Source: Mytilus californianus (lineage: Eukaryota; Mollusca; Bivalvia; Mytilida; Mytilidae). From it: a stretch of DNA of 64,000 nucleotides. Both the position numbers and the translations under genes were made by a program. Position 1 is the first letter of the stretch, and every line of letters begins with the position of its first letter. This document shows, one piece after another, positions 10,944 through 22,122 of the stretch. The stretch spans positions 41,977,278 through 42,041,277 of the forward strand of contig NW_026262701.1 in assembly GCF_021869535.1 (NCBI RefSeq), in the 5' to 3' direction. Under the pieces are notes generated by a model. The model was given only the letters and a program-made list of their open reading frames with translations, made no database searches and was not told the origin of the DNA.

Positions 10944-13503
10944 TTATTGCGGGGGGGAATAAAACTATGCCATAATATAATAAAAGTTAAACATTTCACC
11001 CCAAAATTCTCAGATGTCAGTCACTTCTGTTTTTTTTCATAGTGTGCTCTCTTAAATATGCACTCATTCATTTGTCTGTGGATGTTAAGCAAACAATAAT
11101 CGAGTGCGGTATAAGCCCTGAGCTCGACATTGAATTCTGAATGAGCCGTATTATTTATCATTTTCTCATCCCTCAAGAATTTGCAATAGACTTAAAACAC
11201 ACAAGCTTCTCTCAACCTTTCCATAAGCCCTTATAATTAATAAAAGTAAATTTCCGTTAATGATAAAAGTAAATATTTTGGGAAAAAGGTAGAGTTTTAA
11301 AAATTCTGGATATTTACTGAGACTACTATAGTCTCTGATATTTATAAAAGCTCTGATATTTATAAAAACTATCAGTTGAAATATTTTTCTTTCATAATTA
11401 ATTACAAGTAGCATTGATGATTTTATGAATCAAATCAAAATTGTTAATGAAAGATTGTACGCAAAATAGAGTAATCAAATACAATCAGTCATATATGTAG
11501 CTCCTCCTTCAGAAGCCTATTATGACCGGATTCATCTGTTCATTGGTTTACACTTGTGTATTTGCTAATTGATATTCACATGGTATGTATCACGTTTACA
11601 CAGTATGCAAATGAAAGACTGCCCCCTATCAATCAGACTTTACCTGAGCTTGAATAATTATTTATTAACCAAAAACCTGTGTATACTGTAGGTTTTGTCG
11701 TAACCTCTAGAATTTTACATATATCAATAAATATGTATAACCTTTCGCACAACAAATATTCTGACCAATATATTATTTACTCGTTAAATAGTTACAGCAA
11801 CAAATATTCATCGTACCAATAACATTCAATAAAACACAAAGTTAATCGACTAAAGAAAGTCCTGCGCTTTTCACAATACATATTATTATTGATCACGATG
11901 TCCATGAAGGTCCACTATTAAAGTTTTGAGCTTGTCGTGATCAAAATGGACTCACGTACATATAACAGGTAAACACATAATTTTCCAGTCACGATTGTTC
12001 ATTTCTTTACGCAGAATTAGCGTAAATTTTCTTGGCGGGACTGTACCACTACACATACTGCGAGCAAGGATTTTAATACTTAAGAATAAAAGGAATTTTC
12101 TTGTCAGTTTTCATTATATACACTGTGTAGATAAGTTTTAATCAACTGGTTGACTGACACCTTTGAGAAAGAGTTACTTTCCTTTTGTCGCCATGTTGGA
12201 GGTCAACATGCAAAAATTCCTTCATAAATCAGCCAAATGCAACTTTTTATGCTGACCTCTAGACTATAGAAGTTTTGAACAATTTTAATTTAATTTTAGC
12301 CTTGCTTTATTCATCTCTATAATCAAGTAGGGATCTTTTATCAGACTTGTATGTACTGCATATATTAGCTTTGTTAGTCAATTAAGAAAATTAAGAAAAT
12401 CAACCATTTACCCCTCCAAAATAACAGCCAAGGGAAATAACTCAAACTGAAATTACATCACATGGAAACTTTAATAATATCCATCGAAATAATATGCTTG
12501 CGTGGTGAGAGTTCTTGCGAGATTTTCAATTATAATCATTTGGCTTTGCCATTTTTTAAAGTTGAAATTTTCCAACTTATTAAGTCAAGATCCTCTTTTA
12601 TTAAGTGTAATAAAACATAGTTACATGACATGATAATTTTATGTTTAAGTTAAAAAGACATTTCTAATTCAAATCACCATTTCTTAACGTAATAATGCTA
12701 AAAAAATTTGCTCTAAGAGACCATCATTATTCTGCTGATATAGGCGGTCTACTCTACAACTTTACTATACATGCTATACATATCAGCTGCATTTTGTTTT
12801 TTACTTATCCATAGTGGTATTGGACACTAGGAGTTCTAGCTTAACCATCCTTTCCACCGTGTGAAATGGACATAATTTTTCAATTGTTTACAATAGTCAT
12901 GATAGTAAGATTTAAAAGTACAATTTAATGATATCAACACAAAAAGAATTCAATTTGATATTTGGTGTTTAATACATGTTTACTACTTTCAGTACTCTTG
13001 GTTATATCATGGGGACCAGTTTTTATTGGTGAAGGAAGCAGGAGTGCCTAGAGAGTTCAATTTGTATTCAATTCATATCAGTTGATACAAGATGTTTAAC
13101 TTGAATAGGGACAATCACATGGTTAGGCTATCCACTTTTGGGAGGTTTAAAATGCAAAATTCACATAAGCTGAAGTGTACTTGTAAAAGGGTCTGGATGG
13201 GGACGTGTTCATTTATTTATTCATTCATTTTAATACCTGTTTTCTCTTTTCTTCAATTGTTTTGCCCATTTTTTCTCTTTTTTGTATATTTTGACACCCT
13301 ATTATTGTCAATTCTGTATTTCTTTGAATTGGTGCATTTTTCTCTATTCTTTACTTTTGGGCCCATCATTCTGTTTTTTGCCCAATATTTTCTTTATTCC
13401 GTAATACCACATCCATACCCTCATGTATTTTTCAAACATTTGTGACATGATGTTTATTTTAGATTGATATTTTTTAACATGACTCTTTTTAATGTTATTT
13501 CAG
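10944..13503. other. Upstream region of CNEP1R1, first exon not located
   Basis: Mostly non-repetitive, so it probably contains the promoter and first exon of CNEP1R1. The missing exon should encode about 8 residues and end with a single G before a GT donor. I found no convincing match. ATGs at 11946 and 12192 have GT dinucleotides nearby, but in the wrong phase. 12962-13060 is a truncated SINE copy on the minus strand. Confidence 0.45.
12962..13060 (-). mobile_element. Truncated tRNA-type SINE copy
   Basis: Shares 'ggtgttta', 'ttggttatatcatggggacc', 'tttttattggtg' and 'gaagcaggagtgcc' with the fuller copy at 42303-42558. Only the tail-proximal half remains and the tRNA-like head is absent. 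Confidence 0.6.
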
Positions 13504-13575
13504 ACTTGAAGGCCTTTGAAAGAAGATTAACAGAAGTAATCGACAAGGTTCAGCCAACAGCTAGGTTATGGCGAA
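13504..13575 (+). CDS. CNEP1R1: CNEP1R1 exon (N-terminal amphipathic segment)
   Basis: Acceptor 'ttatttcag' ends at 13503 and the donor 'gtgag' starts at 13576. The exon begins with the last two bases of an aspartate codon and encodes [17 protein letters not shown] through LWR, the conserved cytosolic helix before the first membrane span. It ends with one base of the next codon. Confidence 0.92.
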
Positions 13576-16500
13576 GTGAGTTGTCATTTTTATTAGATCT
13601 TGAACTTGAATATTATTAAAATAAATCTGCCAATTTATTATTTCAATATTTTTTTTCAACTATGATGCTTTAGTTAAGGGGTATCAGCTATATGATATTC
13701 AATATTGAGGTTTAAGTTTTTGCCATATTCAATATTAGAGACCAAGTTTTCCTATTACCACCCCTTGTTTCTATTTCCATAGGAAATTATACAATATAAT
13801 TTTACTATCTCAGATAAATGCTTTTTTCCCCACTGAATGATTTATAACTGGCATTTAGAATTAGAATCAAATCCACTTTGAATTGGATATTCACTTTCTG
13901 TGGGCAAATTTTCAATTGTTCTAGGCAACTGTAATTTCTAGAGCACAATGGGTCCAGATAAGTTAGGACTTAAAAAGAGTTAGGGTTCAAATAGGATAAA
14001 GGTTAGGGAAGAGAATGGGGAAACTAGATTGTGACCCTATATGGTTTTGGATCATTTGAATAGAAGACCTCCACGCAAGAACTATACAAGACAAACCCAA
14101 ACCACCTTGTGGTAAGATAAATTAAGTCAAAGCAAGTTTTTATACGACCGAAAAAATTTTGCGGTTCGTATATTGGTATCACGTCGTCGTCGTCAGTGTC
14201 GTCCGAAGACAGTTGGTTTCCGGACAATAACTTAAGTATAATTAAATAGAAATCTATGAAATTTAAATACAAGGTTTATAACCAGAAAAGGAAGGTTGGG
14301 ATTGATTTTGGGGGTTATGGTCCTAACAGTTTAGGCATTAGGGGTCCAAATAAGCATTTTTCTAGTTTCCAGACAATAATTTGTGGAACGGTGTATGGAT
14401 CTCTCTGAAATTATACCACAAGTTTCCATACCACAAACCGTTTAGGAATTAGGGGCAAAAAAGGGGGAAAACAAGGGTTTCCTGGTTAATGGACAATTAC
14501 TTAAGAAAATTTAAAAGCAGTGTAAGAGAGGTAATCCAAACACAACGTTTTGATTACCTCCCTTACACTGCTTTTAAATTAGGTATAAAGAAATGTTGTA
14601 TTGTCTTGAGATGATTAGCTGTCAATTTATTTTTATACGACCGCAAAAATTAAAAAAAAATTTTGTTTTATATTGGTATCACGTTGTCGTCCTCATCAGC
14701 ATCTTCTGAAGACAGATGCTTTCTGGATAATAACTTTAGTATAATTAAATAGAAATCAATGAAATTTTAACACAAGGTTTATAACCACTAAAGGAGGTTC
14801 GGATTGATTTTGGGGGTTATGGTCCCAACTGTTTAGGAATAAGGGGCCTAAAAAGGGACCCAAATAAGCATTTTTGTAGTTTCCAGACAATAACTTGTGT
14901 TTAAGAGTGTGAATCTCTCTAAAATTATACCACAAGTTTCCATACAACAAAGGGATGGTTAGGATTGACTATGGGGGGTTATGGCTCAAACCATTAAGGA
15001 ATTAGAGGCAAAAAAGGGGGAAAACAAGTTTTTTTTCCTGGTTAAAGGACAATTAAGACAATTTAAAGCAGTCTAAGGGAGGTAATCCAATCCCAATTTA
15101 AAACAACAATGTTTGATTACCTCCCTTACACTGCTTGTAAATTATGTATTAAGAAATGATGATTGTCTTGAGGTGATTAGCTGTCAATTTATTTTTAAAA
15201 GTTACTATTAATTAATTTTAATTTTAGCCATGACTATGTATGTCATTTTGTATTTTAAGACTTGTATGATGTATTTAAAAGGGTAATTATGGTTGCAAAT
15301 TTTTTTTAAATTTGAATTGAGATTATGACTATATCTTGAGGGAATGATTTTTTTTGGAATAAGGGAAAGGGGAAGGTGAATATTGTGTCCATTTCGGCCC
15401 CAACTTTTCAGGGTTTGGACCTCTGCAGTCGTATCCAGCTGCGCTCAGCAAAGCAATTTATTAGAAGTTACTATAAAGGAATATTAATTTTATCCATGAT
15501 TATGTATGTCATTTTCTATTTTAAGACTTTTATGATGTATTTAAATGGGTAATTATGGTTGCAAACTCCATTGGAAATTTGAATTGAGATTATGACCATA
15601 TCTTGAGGGAAAGAATTTTTTGGGGGGGAAAAGGGGTGGGAGGAGGTGAGAAAAAAAAAAAAAAAATTTTTTCTCATTTCAGATTTCAGAAATTAAAAAG
15701 ACAAATTCTTCAAATAGTTTTTTTTTGGCAAAAAAAAAGGGGAGGTCAATACGCAACAGCATAGTGTATTGCACAAAAGCCCCAAAAAAGGGGGGTAATT
15801 TTTTTTTTGTGGGGGAGGGGGAGTCAATTCGCAACAGCAAAGTGTAATGCACAAAAGCAAAAAATTGAATATAAATTCAAATCATGTAACCAATTCTAAG
15901 TTCTTTAACTACAGTTATTCTCTGTCAGAAACCTATTATGTGTCAAATATTTAATTACAATCCAAATTCAGACCTGTATCAAGCGCGAATATTGTGTCCA
16001 TTTTTGCCCCAACTGTTCAGGGTTGGACCTCTGCGGTCGTATTCAGCTGCGCTTGGAGAAGCTATTTGTTTAGTTTAAAGCAGTTGCATGCATTTAAAAA
16101 AAAAATTTAGGTATTTTTTTAATTTGATCGTAATTCAAGTATTTCAAATGATAGGATGGTAGATGATGAAATTAATCATTATTCTATTAATTTTGATCTA
16201 ATCCTGTTCTTTTCAGTGGTATTGATTGTGATATCAGTTTGCACAGCTGCAGGTGCTGGCACCTGGCTTCTTGATCCGTATACAACTAAAGTAGGTATAA
16301 AACAAGTTTGAACATTTATACAAATAACATATGTATAGCAATCCAAATGTTACTGTCAAAATAGGACAGATTTAACAAAAGAAAAAGATATTGATCAAAC
16401 TGCATTAAAACAGGAATTCCAAGAGGAAATCCTGCAGATTTGAACAAGACAATATATGGATGAACGAGAAATTTTAGATTTTTTTCACACGATTTCAGTC

Positions 16501-19500
16501 ATTTTTGGAGGACTTTAAATTCTGGTTCATTTTTTTCAAACAGTCCAACTTCATACAAGAGACTGTATCATAGGTTTTACAGCATGAAGTACATGAAATT
16601 TTGCTCCTGTTTTTGTAAAAGTCTAAGAATGATTTCTGGAAAGAGATAACTTTATTGACTTAAAATTGCATAATTCCCCAGGATTTTTTCATGCATCTTT
16701 CTATTAAAGTCATGAAATTTCACATTTAAAAAAAAGTTAAATATGTTTTAAAAACTTGAAAGGATAAGTTTTACTATAAAACAAGTGTACATGAACTTTC
16801 TTGTAAAAGATAATTCTTTATATTATCAAAATCTTCATAAATGTACTGCTATTGAATTACTGTCTTCCCTTACACTGATTCACGGATATAGTCCTGTATG
16901 CAGTGTCCTTAACTATGAAACCTCTTGTTAGAACTTCAGCCACCACACAGCACAAGTGTGAGACGAAAACTGTGATGAAAGAATGTAAACAAACATGCAC
17001 TGGAAGGTGAATAGTAAAAACTGATTCTTAAAACACAAATTAAATACACTTAAACATTTAACAACTGTTAAGGAAAAGTTTGATTAACAAATTGGAATGC
17101 ATGGAAAGTATAAAAAATATATCATGGCTCTATCAATTCATTTATTGTTCAGGTGCTCCAGGTGCTCCGTATTGATTGTTTATCAATGTCACGATCCAGT
17201 AAACTACGGCAACAAACTCGAAAGTTAACTATCTTGCCATCAACAATCACTGAATGAAAAATTATTTGTCAATAATAGGTTATAGATTTGTAATATACTG
17301 TGGATTCATTTATTTTCGTGGGTATCAATTTTCGTGGATAGAGAAAAAAAGACGTTTCGTGGTATACGTAAATTCGTGGATCGCTGATAGCAAAAAAAAA
17401 AAAAAAAAATCCGATACGTAATTCGTCGATTTCTTTTTAATTTAGGAGATCATATACCCTCCTTGGTTTGATCAATAATAAAACAAACAAAAAAGAAAGA
17501 ATTCATTGAAAAGGTTTTGAATTGTCAAAATCCTCGCTTGGTCATTCTAGCTTAAAGTGTTCATTGAAAACTTCTATTACAATAATGGACAGAGACAACT
17601 AATTATTTGTTTGTTTTACAATTTATAAATTCTTGTCGGAATTTTATAAGGCATTTAAAACTCTATGATCGAAAGCTCATTTCCCTAATCACGATATAAT
17701 ATATAAGTATAAGTAAAAGGTGTGAAAATAAATGTTCCTGTCATAAATAATATTACCTACGGGCAATATCCCCGCACCGTTAATCCTATTGATTTTTAAT
17801 CACCAGTAAACCAAACTATGACACGGTAATTAACAACTTGCATTTATTTTCCATGAACAGTTTAAATCAATTTTAAAAAGTAAATTGTCACTGATATTCG
17901 ATATATTTATTATTGATTTAATCAAAATACTTGTATCTTCTTTCAAGAAAAACACGTGTTATGTTACAATGTTTATCGTTAGTCAACACTATACTAGAAC
18001 TGCATAACATAACTGGAAATAAACATCCGACTCCATACACATTTCTCGGGATTATTCTTCGTTGAATTCTTAAATTCGTGGTTCGCTGTGACCCACGAAA
18101 CCCACGAAAATTGGTATACCACGAATAAAAATGAATCCACAGTATGTAAAAAAAAGTGCATACAGGACTAAGTTTAGTATATATATATATATATATATAT
18201 ATATACGTGCATGGGTCAAAAATTTCGATAACATTGAAGTTACGAGAAACTCTTTTCATATGACTTTAAGAGAACAGAAATATTTAAATGAAGTTGAGGA
18301 TAATTTATCAATGAATCAGTATTTCATCTTTACTAACAAATGGCAGTAAATCAAAGTATTTTATAAGTTATGCTTGTAAAAGAGTTTTGATATGACTGAC
18401 AACTGTTTTACTCTTGTTATTTGTGGGGCTTTTGTGGCCGAGTGGTCAAAGTAGTTCAACTGCTGTATCATAAGCCTATCAACATTGAGATTGTGAGTTT
18501 GAACCCTGCATGATGGCAGGTGCGTTACACTCCAATCTTAATGGACAAGGATTGTCAGTTTTCCTGTTGAAGGTCAGGGCATGCAGGCTTCCTTCACCAC
18601 TAAAAATGTATCTTGTACTTGTTAAAAATCCAGGTGCAGGACCGATTAGAAATATTCCATTATGGGAATGTCACTGTTTGATGGTCTAGACATAGTTTAC
18701 GAGGACATAGAGTCTATACAACATAATTTAAGAGGGAAGAATTTGCAATTTGAAATTAGTCCACTTGGCAAAATGGCCTGTTGAATTTGAGATATAAGGA
18801 ACCAGTAATTCTGTATTTCAGAATCTTTGGCAGAATTTTCATTGTTCAGGACATTGTTAGCCAATCACAACGTTTTAGTGCACACTTTTGAAAATATTAC
18901 CTTGAATACATTAGATTTTGAATCCCAAATTATTGATGAACCTCTTTTCACATATTTCCTGAGTAAGATTCATAAATGGAATCATTAAATTATGTGTCAT
19001 CTTGATAATATACATGTATATTTTTTTTCTTTTCAGGTATATTTGTCAACATCATTATGGAATCATCCCTGTTTTACCATTAGTTGTATAGTGCTGTTAA
19101 TGTTATTTTTGTGTGGAATTCATAAAAGGGTTGTTGCACCATCAATGTATCCTTTATTACCGGTATACATAATGATCTTAAAACTTTTGATCTTTGTTGT
19201 CAAGTGGTCAAGGTAAGTGTTTTATAAGTATCCGAGTAGGTGACCTAGAGAAGTGTTTAAGATAAATGAATTTATAATCTGTTTGATTAATGATATTTTG
19301 TCACTTTACTTGTCAAATATTAAAAAGATACTTGTAGGATAATACTAACTCATCTTTAAAATGAAACATTATTGTTAAAATTTTTTAGTCTGATATTTCT
19401 GTTTTTTCAATTTGGTTGGGCTGTAAGTCTTATCAGAATTGTTTAAACCTGTGGTCATGATGATAAAAAAAAATTTTAACAGGACTTTCTTGCTGAATAA

Positions 19501-22122
19501 CTGAATAGTTTCTGAAAATGCTACAGTGTAATATTTGGCCTCATGGTATACATTGATAACCTGAGTTCCAAGATTATAGGGAAACAGTTGTGGAAGTCTA
19601 CAAAATGCCATTCCAGTTCAAAATTTAGAGTTGTTTTTTTTCTAAATATCACCTATGTCTTGATTTATATACTGTGTACTGACAGTAATTGTTCACAAGC
19701 CATCAATTCATTATTTACACACCCAGTATTTTTATTTCTACAAGTTTGGATCATTACAAAACTCTGTGTCCTATATGGCAAATAAAAAAGTGCAGCTTAC
19801 TCTTCAAAATTATGTTGATTGAACATGAATTTTAAAATAACTATCAACCACAAAGTTTCAGGAGAGACTGTATATTGAAGTCCACACAAGTGAAAGATTA
19901 ACAGTATACTATGATCATATGGTTTTCTATGACTTCTAAAAATAAACTCCATTACATGAAAAAAAATTGTAAGGGTTCCGCGGAACCCAGTGTCTCGCCT
20001 ACTTTTTCTGTTAATCGCAGGCTCAACAAAAATGAGGAAGTAAATCAATAAAAATATTCCTCTTGATACTATCTTTTGATTGTAAGAAGCTTCTGTCCAA
20101 GTTTGGTAAAAATCCAGGATAGTTTATGAATCTAATAAATGTTTAAAATCTTTAACTGCAGACTGAATGTAATGTTAACTGGAAGAAAACAAAATTTCCT
20201 TCTAGATACTAGCATTTAATTATAAACAAGCTTCTGTCCAAGTTTGGTACAAATCCAAAATAGTATAAGAAAGTTATTAAAATTTTAAAAACTTTAACCA
20301 CAGAGTGAATGTGTTGTTTCCTAGCAGAAAATCTTAGTCCATTTAAAAGTAAAATAAGGAAAAAATGGATTTATTTTTTTACAAAATTTCCTTCTAGATA
20401 CTAGCTTTTGATCATAAACAAGCTTCTGTCCAAGTTTGGTACAAATCCAAAATAGTATAAGAAAGTTATTAAAATTTTAAAAACTTTAACCACAGAGTGA
20501 ATGTATGGTTTCCTGACAGAAAATCTATGTCCATTTAAAAGTAAAATAAGGAAAAAATGGTTTTTTTTTTTACAAAATTTACTTCTGGATACTATCTTAT
20601 AATCATAAACAAGCTTCTGTCCAAGTTTGGTAGAAACCCAGGATAGTTTAAGAAAGTTATCAAAATTTTTAAAACTTTAACCACAGAGTGAATGTGTTGT
20701 TTCCTGACAGAAAATCTAAGTCCATTTGAAAGTTAAATACAGAAAAAATGGAATTTTATTTTTACAAAATTTACCTCTGGATACTATCTTATGATCATAA
20801 ACAAGCTTCTGTCCAAGTTTGGTAGAAATCCAGGATAGTTTAAGAAAGTTATTAAAATTTCAAAAACTTTAACCACAGAGTGAATATTTGTGGACGCCGC
20901 CGCCGATGGAATGTAGGATCGCTATGTCTCGCTTTTTCGACTAAAGTCGAAGCTCGACAAAAATGATAAATGCATAAGCACTTGTCAAATATTAGATAAC
21001 CTTAACACTTACTAGTATAGCAACCAGATGTAGACAGGTTTTGGCAGATTATAATATGTCTTGTGATGAAGTAAGTATTTTATAAAAAAAAGACATTAAA
21101 TGATGGTTTGAAAAGAGAGGATATGCATGCCTATATTAAAAAGTCCCAGAAAATAATAGAAATAGCCTATATATTGTAGGAACATCACTTTTATTGCTGA
21201 TCTTCATCAGACAACTCTCACCTCTGTGATCTCATGGTATCATGCTCACTTCGAGTGTAGAAGGTCATGAGTTCTATCCCAAACCAAGTCACACCAAAGA
21301 CTTGACACTGGACGTAAAACAGCCATTCATCATCATTAACAGGACAGATGTCCAGTCACTAAATGTCTTTAATTGTCATTGCCAATAAGCATTCCTACAT
21401 TATAGACACACATATAGTCATAGTATTTAGGACCTAATTCATATCCACCTTAATCATGATAATTGTGCAGTTTACATTTTGAGAAAATTTATGTATTTTT
21501 CCTATAAGTCATTCAAATTATTCATGTATTTTCTTAATTACATAAAAAAGGAAGAAGATACCATGGGAACACAAAAAATTGTAAGTTGTAGAAAGACTTA
21601 TAACACCATGGTCAGTAGAAAAAAGATGAAAAGATACATCAGTCTCAAAAAACTAAATATTGAACAGGAAACCTAAAACTCAGGGTGAAGTCTTGGGCAG
21701 GGTAAGCAGTTCTTGTTTTATACTAGTGGCACCTTTCATGTATACTTGAAATGAATTTAATTTCCAATGTTATTGCAAATACTGTGGATTCATTTATTTT
21801 TGTGGGTACCAATTTTCGTGGATACAGGAAAACTTGTATGTTCGTGGATATTTAATTTCACGGTTTTGCCGAAGTCTGCATACAAGCCTATTGAAAATTT
21901 GTACTTCGTTGAACATTTAATTTCCTGGTTTACCTTTACCCACTAAATCCACGAAAACTGGTATCCAACGAATATTAATGAATCCACAGTAGTATTCTTA
22001 GCATGATTCCCATAAAGCAATCAAATGCTCATATATCTGTTGGGATCAGTCAACTAATGTATTAATTATTTTTTTTATTTCAGACTGGTAAATTGATTCT
22101 AAAACCCAGACCCTCCTTATGA
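13504..22122 (+). CDS. CNEP1R1: Nuclear envelope phosphatase-regulatory subunit 1 (TMEM188), five exons
   Basis: Regulatory partner of the phosphatase CTDNEP1/Dullard (yeast Nem1-Spo7). The complex dephosphorylates lipin at the ER and nuclear envelope and so steers phosphatidate use. The join is 13504-13575, 16217-16290, 19037-19146, 21016-21070 and 22084-22122; all junctions are AG/GT and phases agree. Landmarks are [12 protein letters not shown] near the N-terminus, a first membrane span ([18 protein letters not shown]), an [11 protein letters not shown] loop, a second span ([11 protein letters not shown]), then [26 protein letters not shown] and the stop. The exons give 116 residues including the aspartate split at the 5' junction; the human protein has 125, so only about 8 N-terminal residues are missing. 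Identity rests on recall of the vertebrate family. Introns hold satellite elements, a MITE and a SINE. Confidence 0.93.
14142..14507 (+). repeat. Satellite element head in CNEP1R1 intron, copy A
   Basis: Head 'tatacgaccgaaaaaatttt' with a short CGT tract, then two diverged 160-bp-type units ('ttgattttgggggttatgg', 'aagcatttttctagtttcc'). It lies in the intron between exons ending 13575 and starting 16217. Confidence 0.8.
14508..14580. repeat. Hairpin H3
   Basis: The arms 'agcagtgtaagagaggtaat' and 'attacctcccttacactgct' differ by one base around a loop of about 15 bases. Same family as H1 and H2. Confidence 0.9.
14633..15059 (+). repeat. Satellite element head in CNEP1R1 intron, copy B
   Basis: A second head, 'tatacgaccgcaaaaatt', followed by the same two-unit block as copy A and again by a hairpin. 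This gives a direct duplication of about 500 bp (14142-14580 versus 14633-15143). Confidence 0.8.
15060..15143. repeat. Hairpin H4
   Basis: Arms 'gcagtctaagggaggtaatc' and 'gattacctcccttacactgc', one mismatch, with a longer loop than H1-H3. Confidence 0.88.
15233..15462 (+). repeat. Middle module plus truncated tail
   Basis: Contains 'gattatgactatatcttgag' and ends in a tail module from about 15380 ('attgtgtccatttcggcccc', 'ctgcagtcgtatccagctgc'). A near-copy of the middle part follows at 15464-15650. Confidence 0.75.
15464..16070 (+). repeat. Second middle module and tail
   Basis: Repeats the 'gattatgaccatatcttgag' module, then a poly-A/G-rich stretch, degenerate 'gcacaaaagcaaaaaattg' units related to the 35-bp minisatellite, and a full tail at 15896-16070. 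It ends about 150 bp before the next CNEP1R1 exon. Confidence 0.75.
16217..16290 (+). CDS. CNEP1R1: CNEP1R1 exon (first membrane span)
   Basis: The acceptor 'ctgttcttttcag' ends at 16216 and the donor 'gtaggt' starts at 16291. The exon encodes [14 protein letters not shown] then [10 protein letters not shown], the first hydrophobic span and the start of the lumenal loop. It leaves phase 0. Confidence 0.93.
16291..17295 (+). other. CNEP1R1 intron, no feature seen
   Basis: AT-rich intron sequence. 'aggtgctccaggtgctccgt' near 17152 is a short local duplication. No gene or element boundary recognised. Confidence 0.5.
17296..18144. mobile_element. 'tactgtggattcatt' MITE, long copy
   Basis: Starts TACTGTGGATTCATTTATTT and ends AAAATGAATCCACAGTA, giving inverted termini of about 15 bp. 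Subterminal inverted phrases ('ttttcgtgggtatcaatttt' versus 'aaaattggtataccacgaat') extend the pairing. At 849 bp it is four times longer than the copies at 21780 and 37882, with an internal block of about 600 bp that they lack. Non-coding. Confidence 0.88.
18178..18206. repeat. (TA)n microsatellite
   Basis: About 14 TA dinucleotides in the CNEP1R1 intron, directly right of the long MITE. Confidence 0.9.
18424..18690 (+). mobile_element. tRNA-derived SINE, + strand copy
   Basis: Starts GGGGCTTTTGTGGCCGAGTG, then 'gtcaaagtagttcaactg', a box-A-like element of Leu/Ser tRNA type. A box-B-like 'gtttgaaccct' follows about 70 bases in. The tail part shares 'ccaatcttaatggacaagga' with reverse copies at 42303-42558 and 47970-48202. 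The cloverleaf is degraded, so this is a SINE and not a tRNA gene. Confidence 0.78.
18691..19036 (+). other. CNEP1R1 intron remainder
   Basis: No element recognised. A good polypyrimidine tract (19020-19034) precedes the acceptor. Confidence 0.5.
19037..19146 (+). CDS. CNEP1R1: CNEP1R1 exon (loop and second membrane span)
   Basis: A T-rich tract and 'ttttcag' end at 19036; the donor 'gtatcc' starts at 19147, a weak match past GT. Encodes [16 protein letters not shown], a second hydrophobic span, and [10 protein letters not shown]. The final two bases (AT) join a T in the next exon to make isoleucine, as the family requires. Confidence 0.92.
19147..19968 (+). other. CNEP1R1 intron, left part
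   Basis: AT-rich, no coding or repeat signal recognised. Open frames on both strands here have no family resemblance. Confidence 0.5.
19969..20958 (+). mobile_element. 'gtaagggttccgcgg' satellite-bearing element, copy 1
   Basis: Opens GTAAGGGTTCCGCGGAACCC, which contains the perfect palindrome GGGTTCCGCGGAACCC, then 'gtgtctcgcctactttttct' and 'gcaggctcaacaaaa'. It closes with 'tgtctcgctttttcgactaa' and 'gaagctcgac'. Between are five tandem units of about 140-190 bp anchored by 'aagcttctgtccaagtttgg'. A shorter copy with four units is at 30069-30865. Both ends carry a 'tgtctcgc ... gctc(g/a)ac' module. Non-coding; probably a non-autonomous Helentron-like element. Confidence 0.85.
21016..21070 (+). 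CDS. CNEP1R1: CNEP1R1 exon (C-terminal cytosolic part)
   Basis: Acceptor 'cacttactag' ends at 21015 with a poor pyrimidine tract; donor 'gtaagt' at 21071 is consensus. Encodes [18 protein letters not shown], very close to the vertebrate segment. At 55 bp it is too short to stand out as an open frame. Confidence 0.92.
21071..21779 (+). other. CNEP1R1 intron, left part
   Basis: No gene recognised. 21220-21320 ('gatctcatggtatcatgctc', 'gagttctatcccaaacc') looks like a degenerate tRNA-derived repeat, but the match is too weak to call. Confidence 0.4.
21780..21991. mobile_element. 'tactgtggattcatt' MITE, short copy
   Basis: 212 bp, beginning TACTGTGGATTCATTTATTT and ending TTAATGAATCCACAGTA. Near-palindromic over much of its length. 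It lies in the last CNEP1R1 intron, about 90 bp before the final coding exon. Confidence 0.92.
22084..22122 (+). CDS. CNEP1R1: CNEP1R1 last coding exon
   Basis: Acceptor 'tttatttcag' ends at 22083. Encodes [12 protein letters not shown] and a TGA at 22120-22122. The GKLILKPRP ending is the diagnostic C-terminus of the family. The 3' UTR follows in the same exon. Confidence 0.93.
   Translation, partial: TGKLILKPRPSL

Noticed and set aside
11946..11968. ATG with a following GTAAAC donor as first exon of CNEP1R1
   Set aside because: The exon would end in phase 2, but the next exon needs phase 1, and the encoded residues do not resemble the family N-terminus.
12192..12200. ATG TTG GAG then GT as first exon of CNEP1R1
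   Set aside because: It gives phase 0 and only three residues; it does not fit the phase-1 acceptor at 13504.
13092..13445. 117-residue hydrophobic open frame upstream of the first CNEP1R1 exon seen
   Set aside because: Composition reflects a T-rich stretch; no similarity, and it ends before the exon in another context.
18424..18500. A functional tRNA-Leu or tRNA-Ser gene
   Set aside because: Only box A- and B-like motifs persist; arms do not fold properly and the sequence continues into a body shared by other SINE copies.
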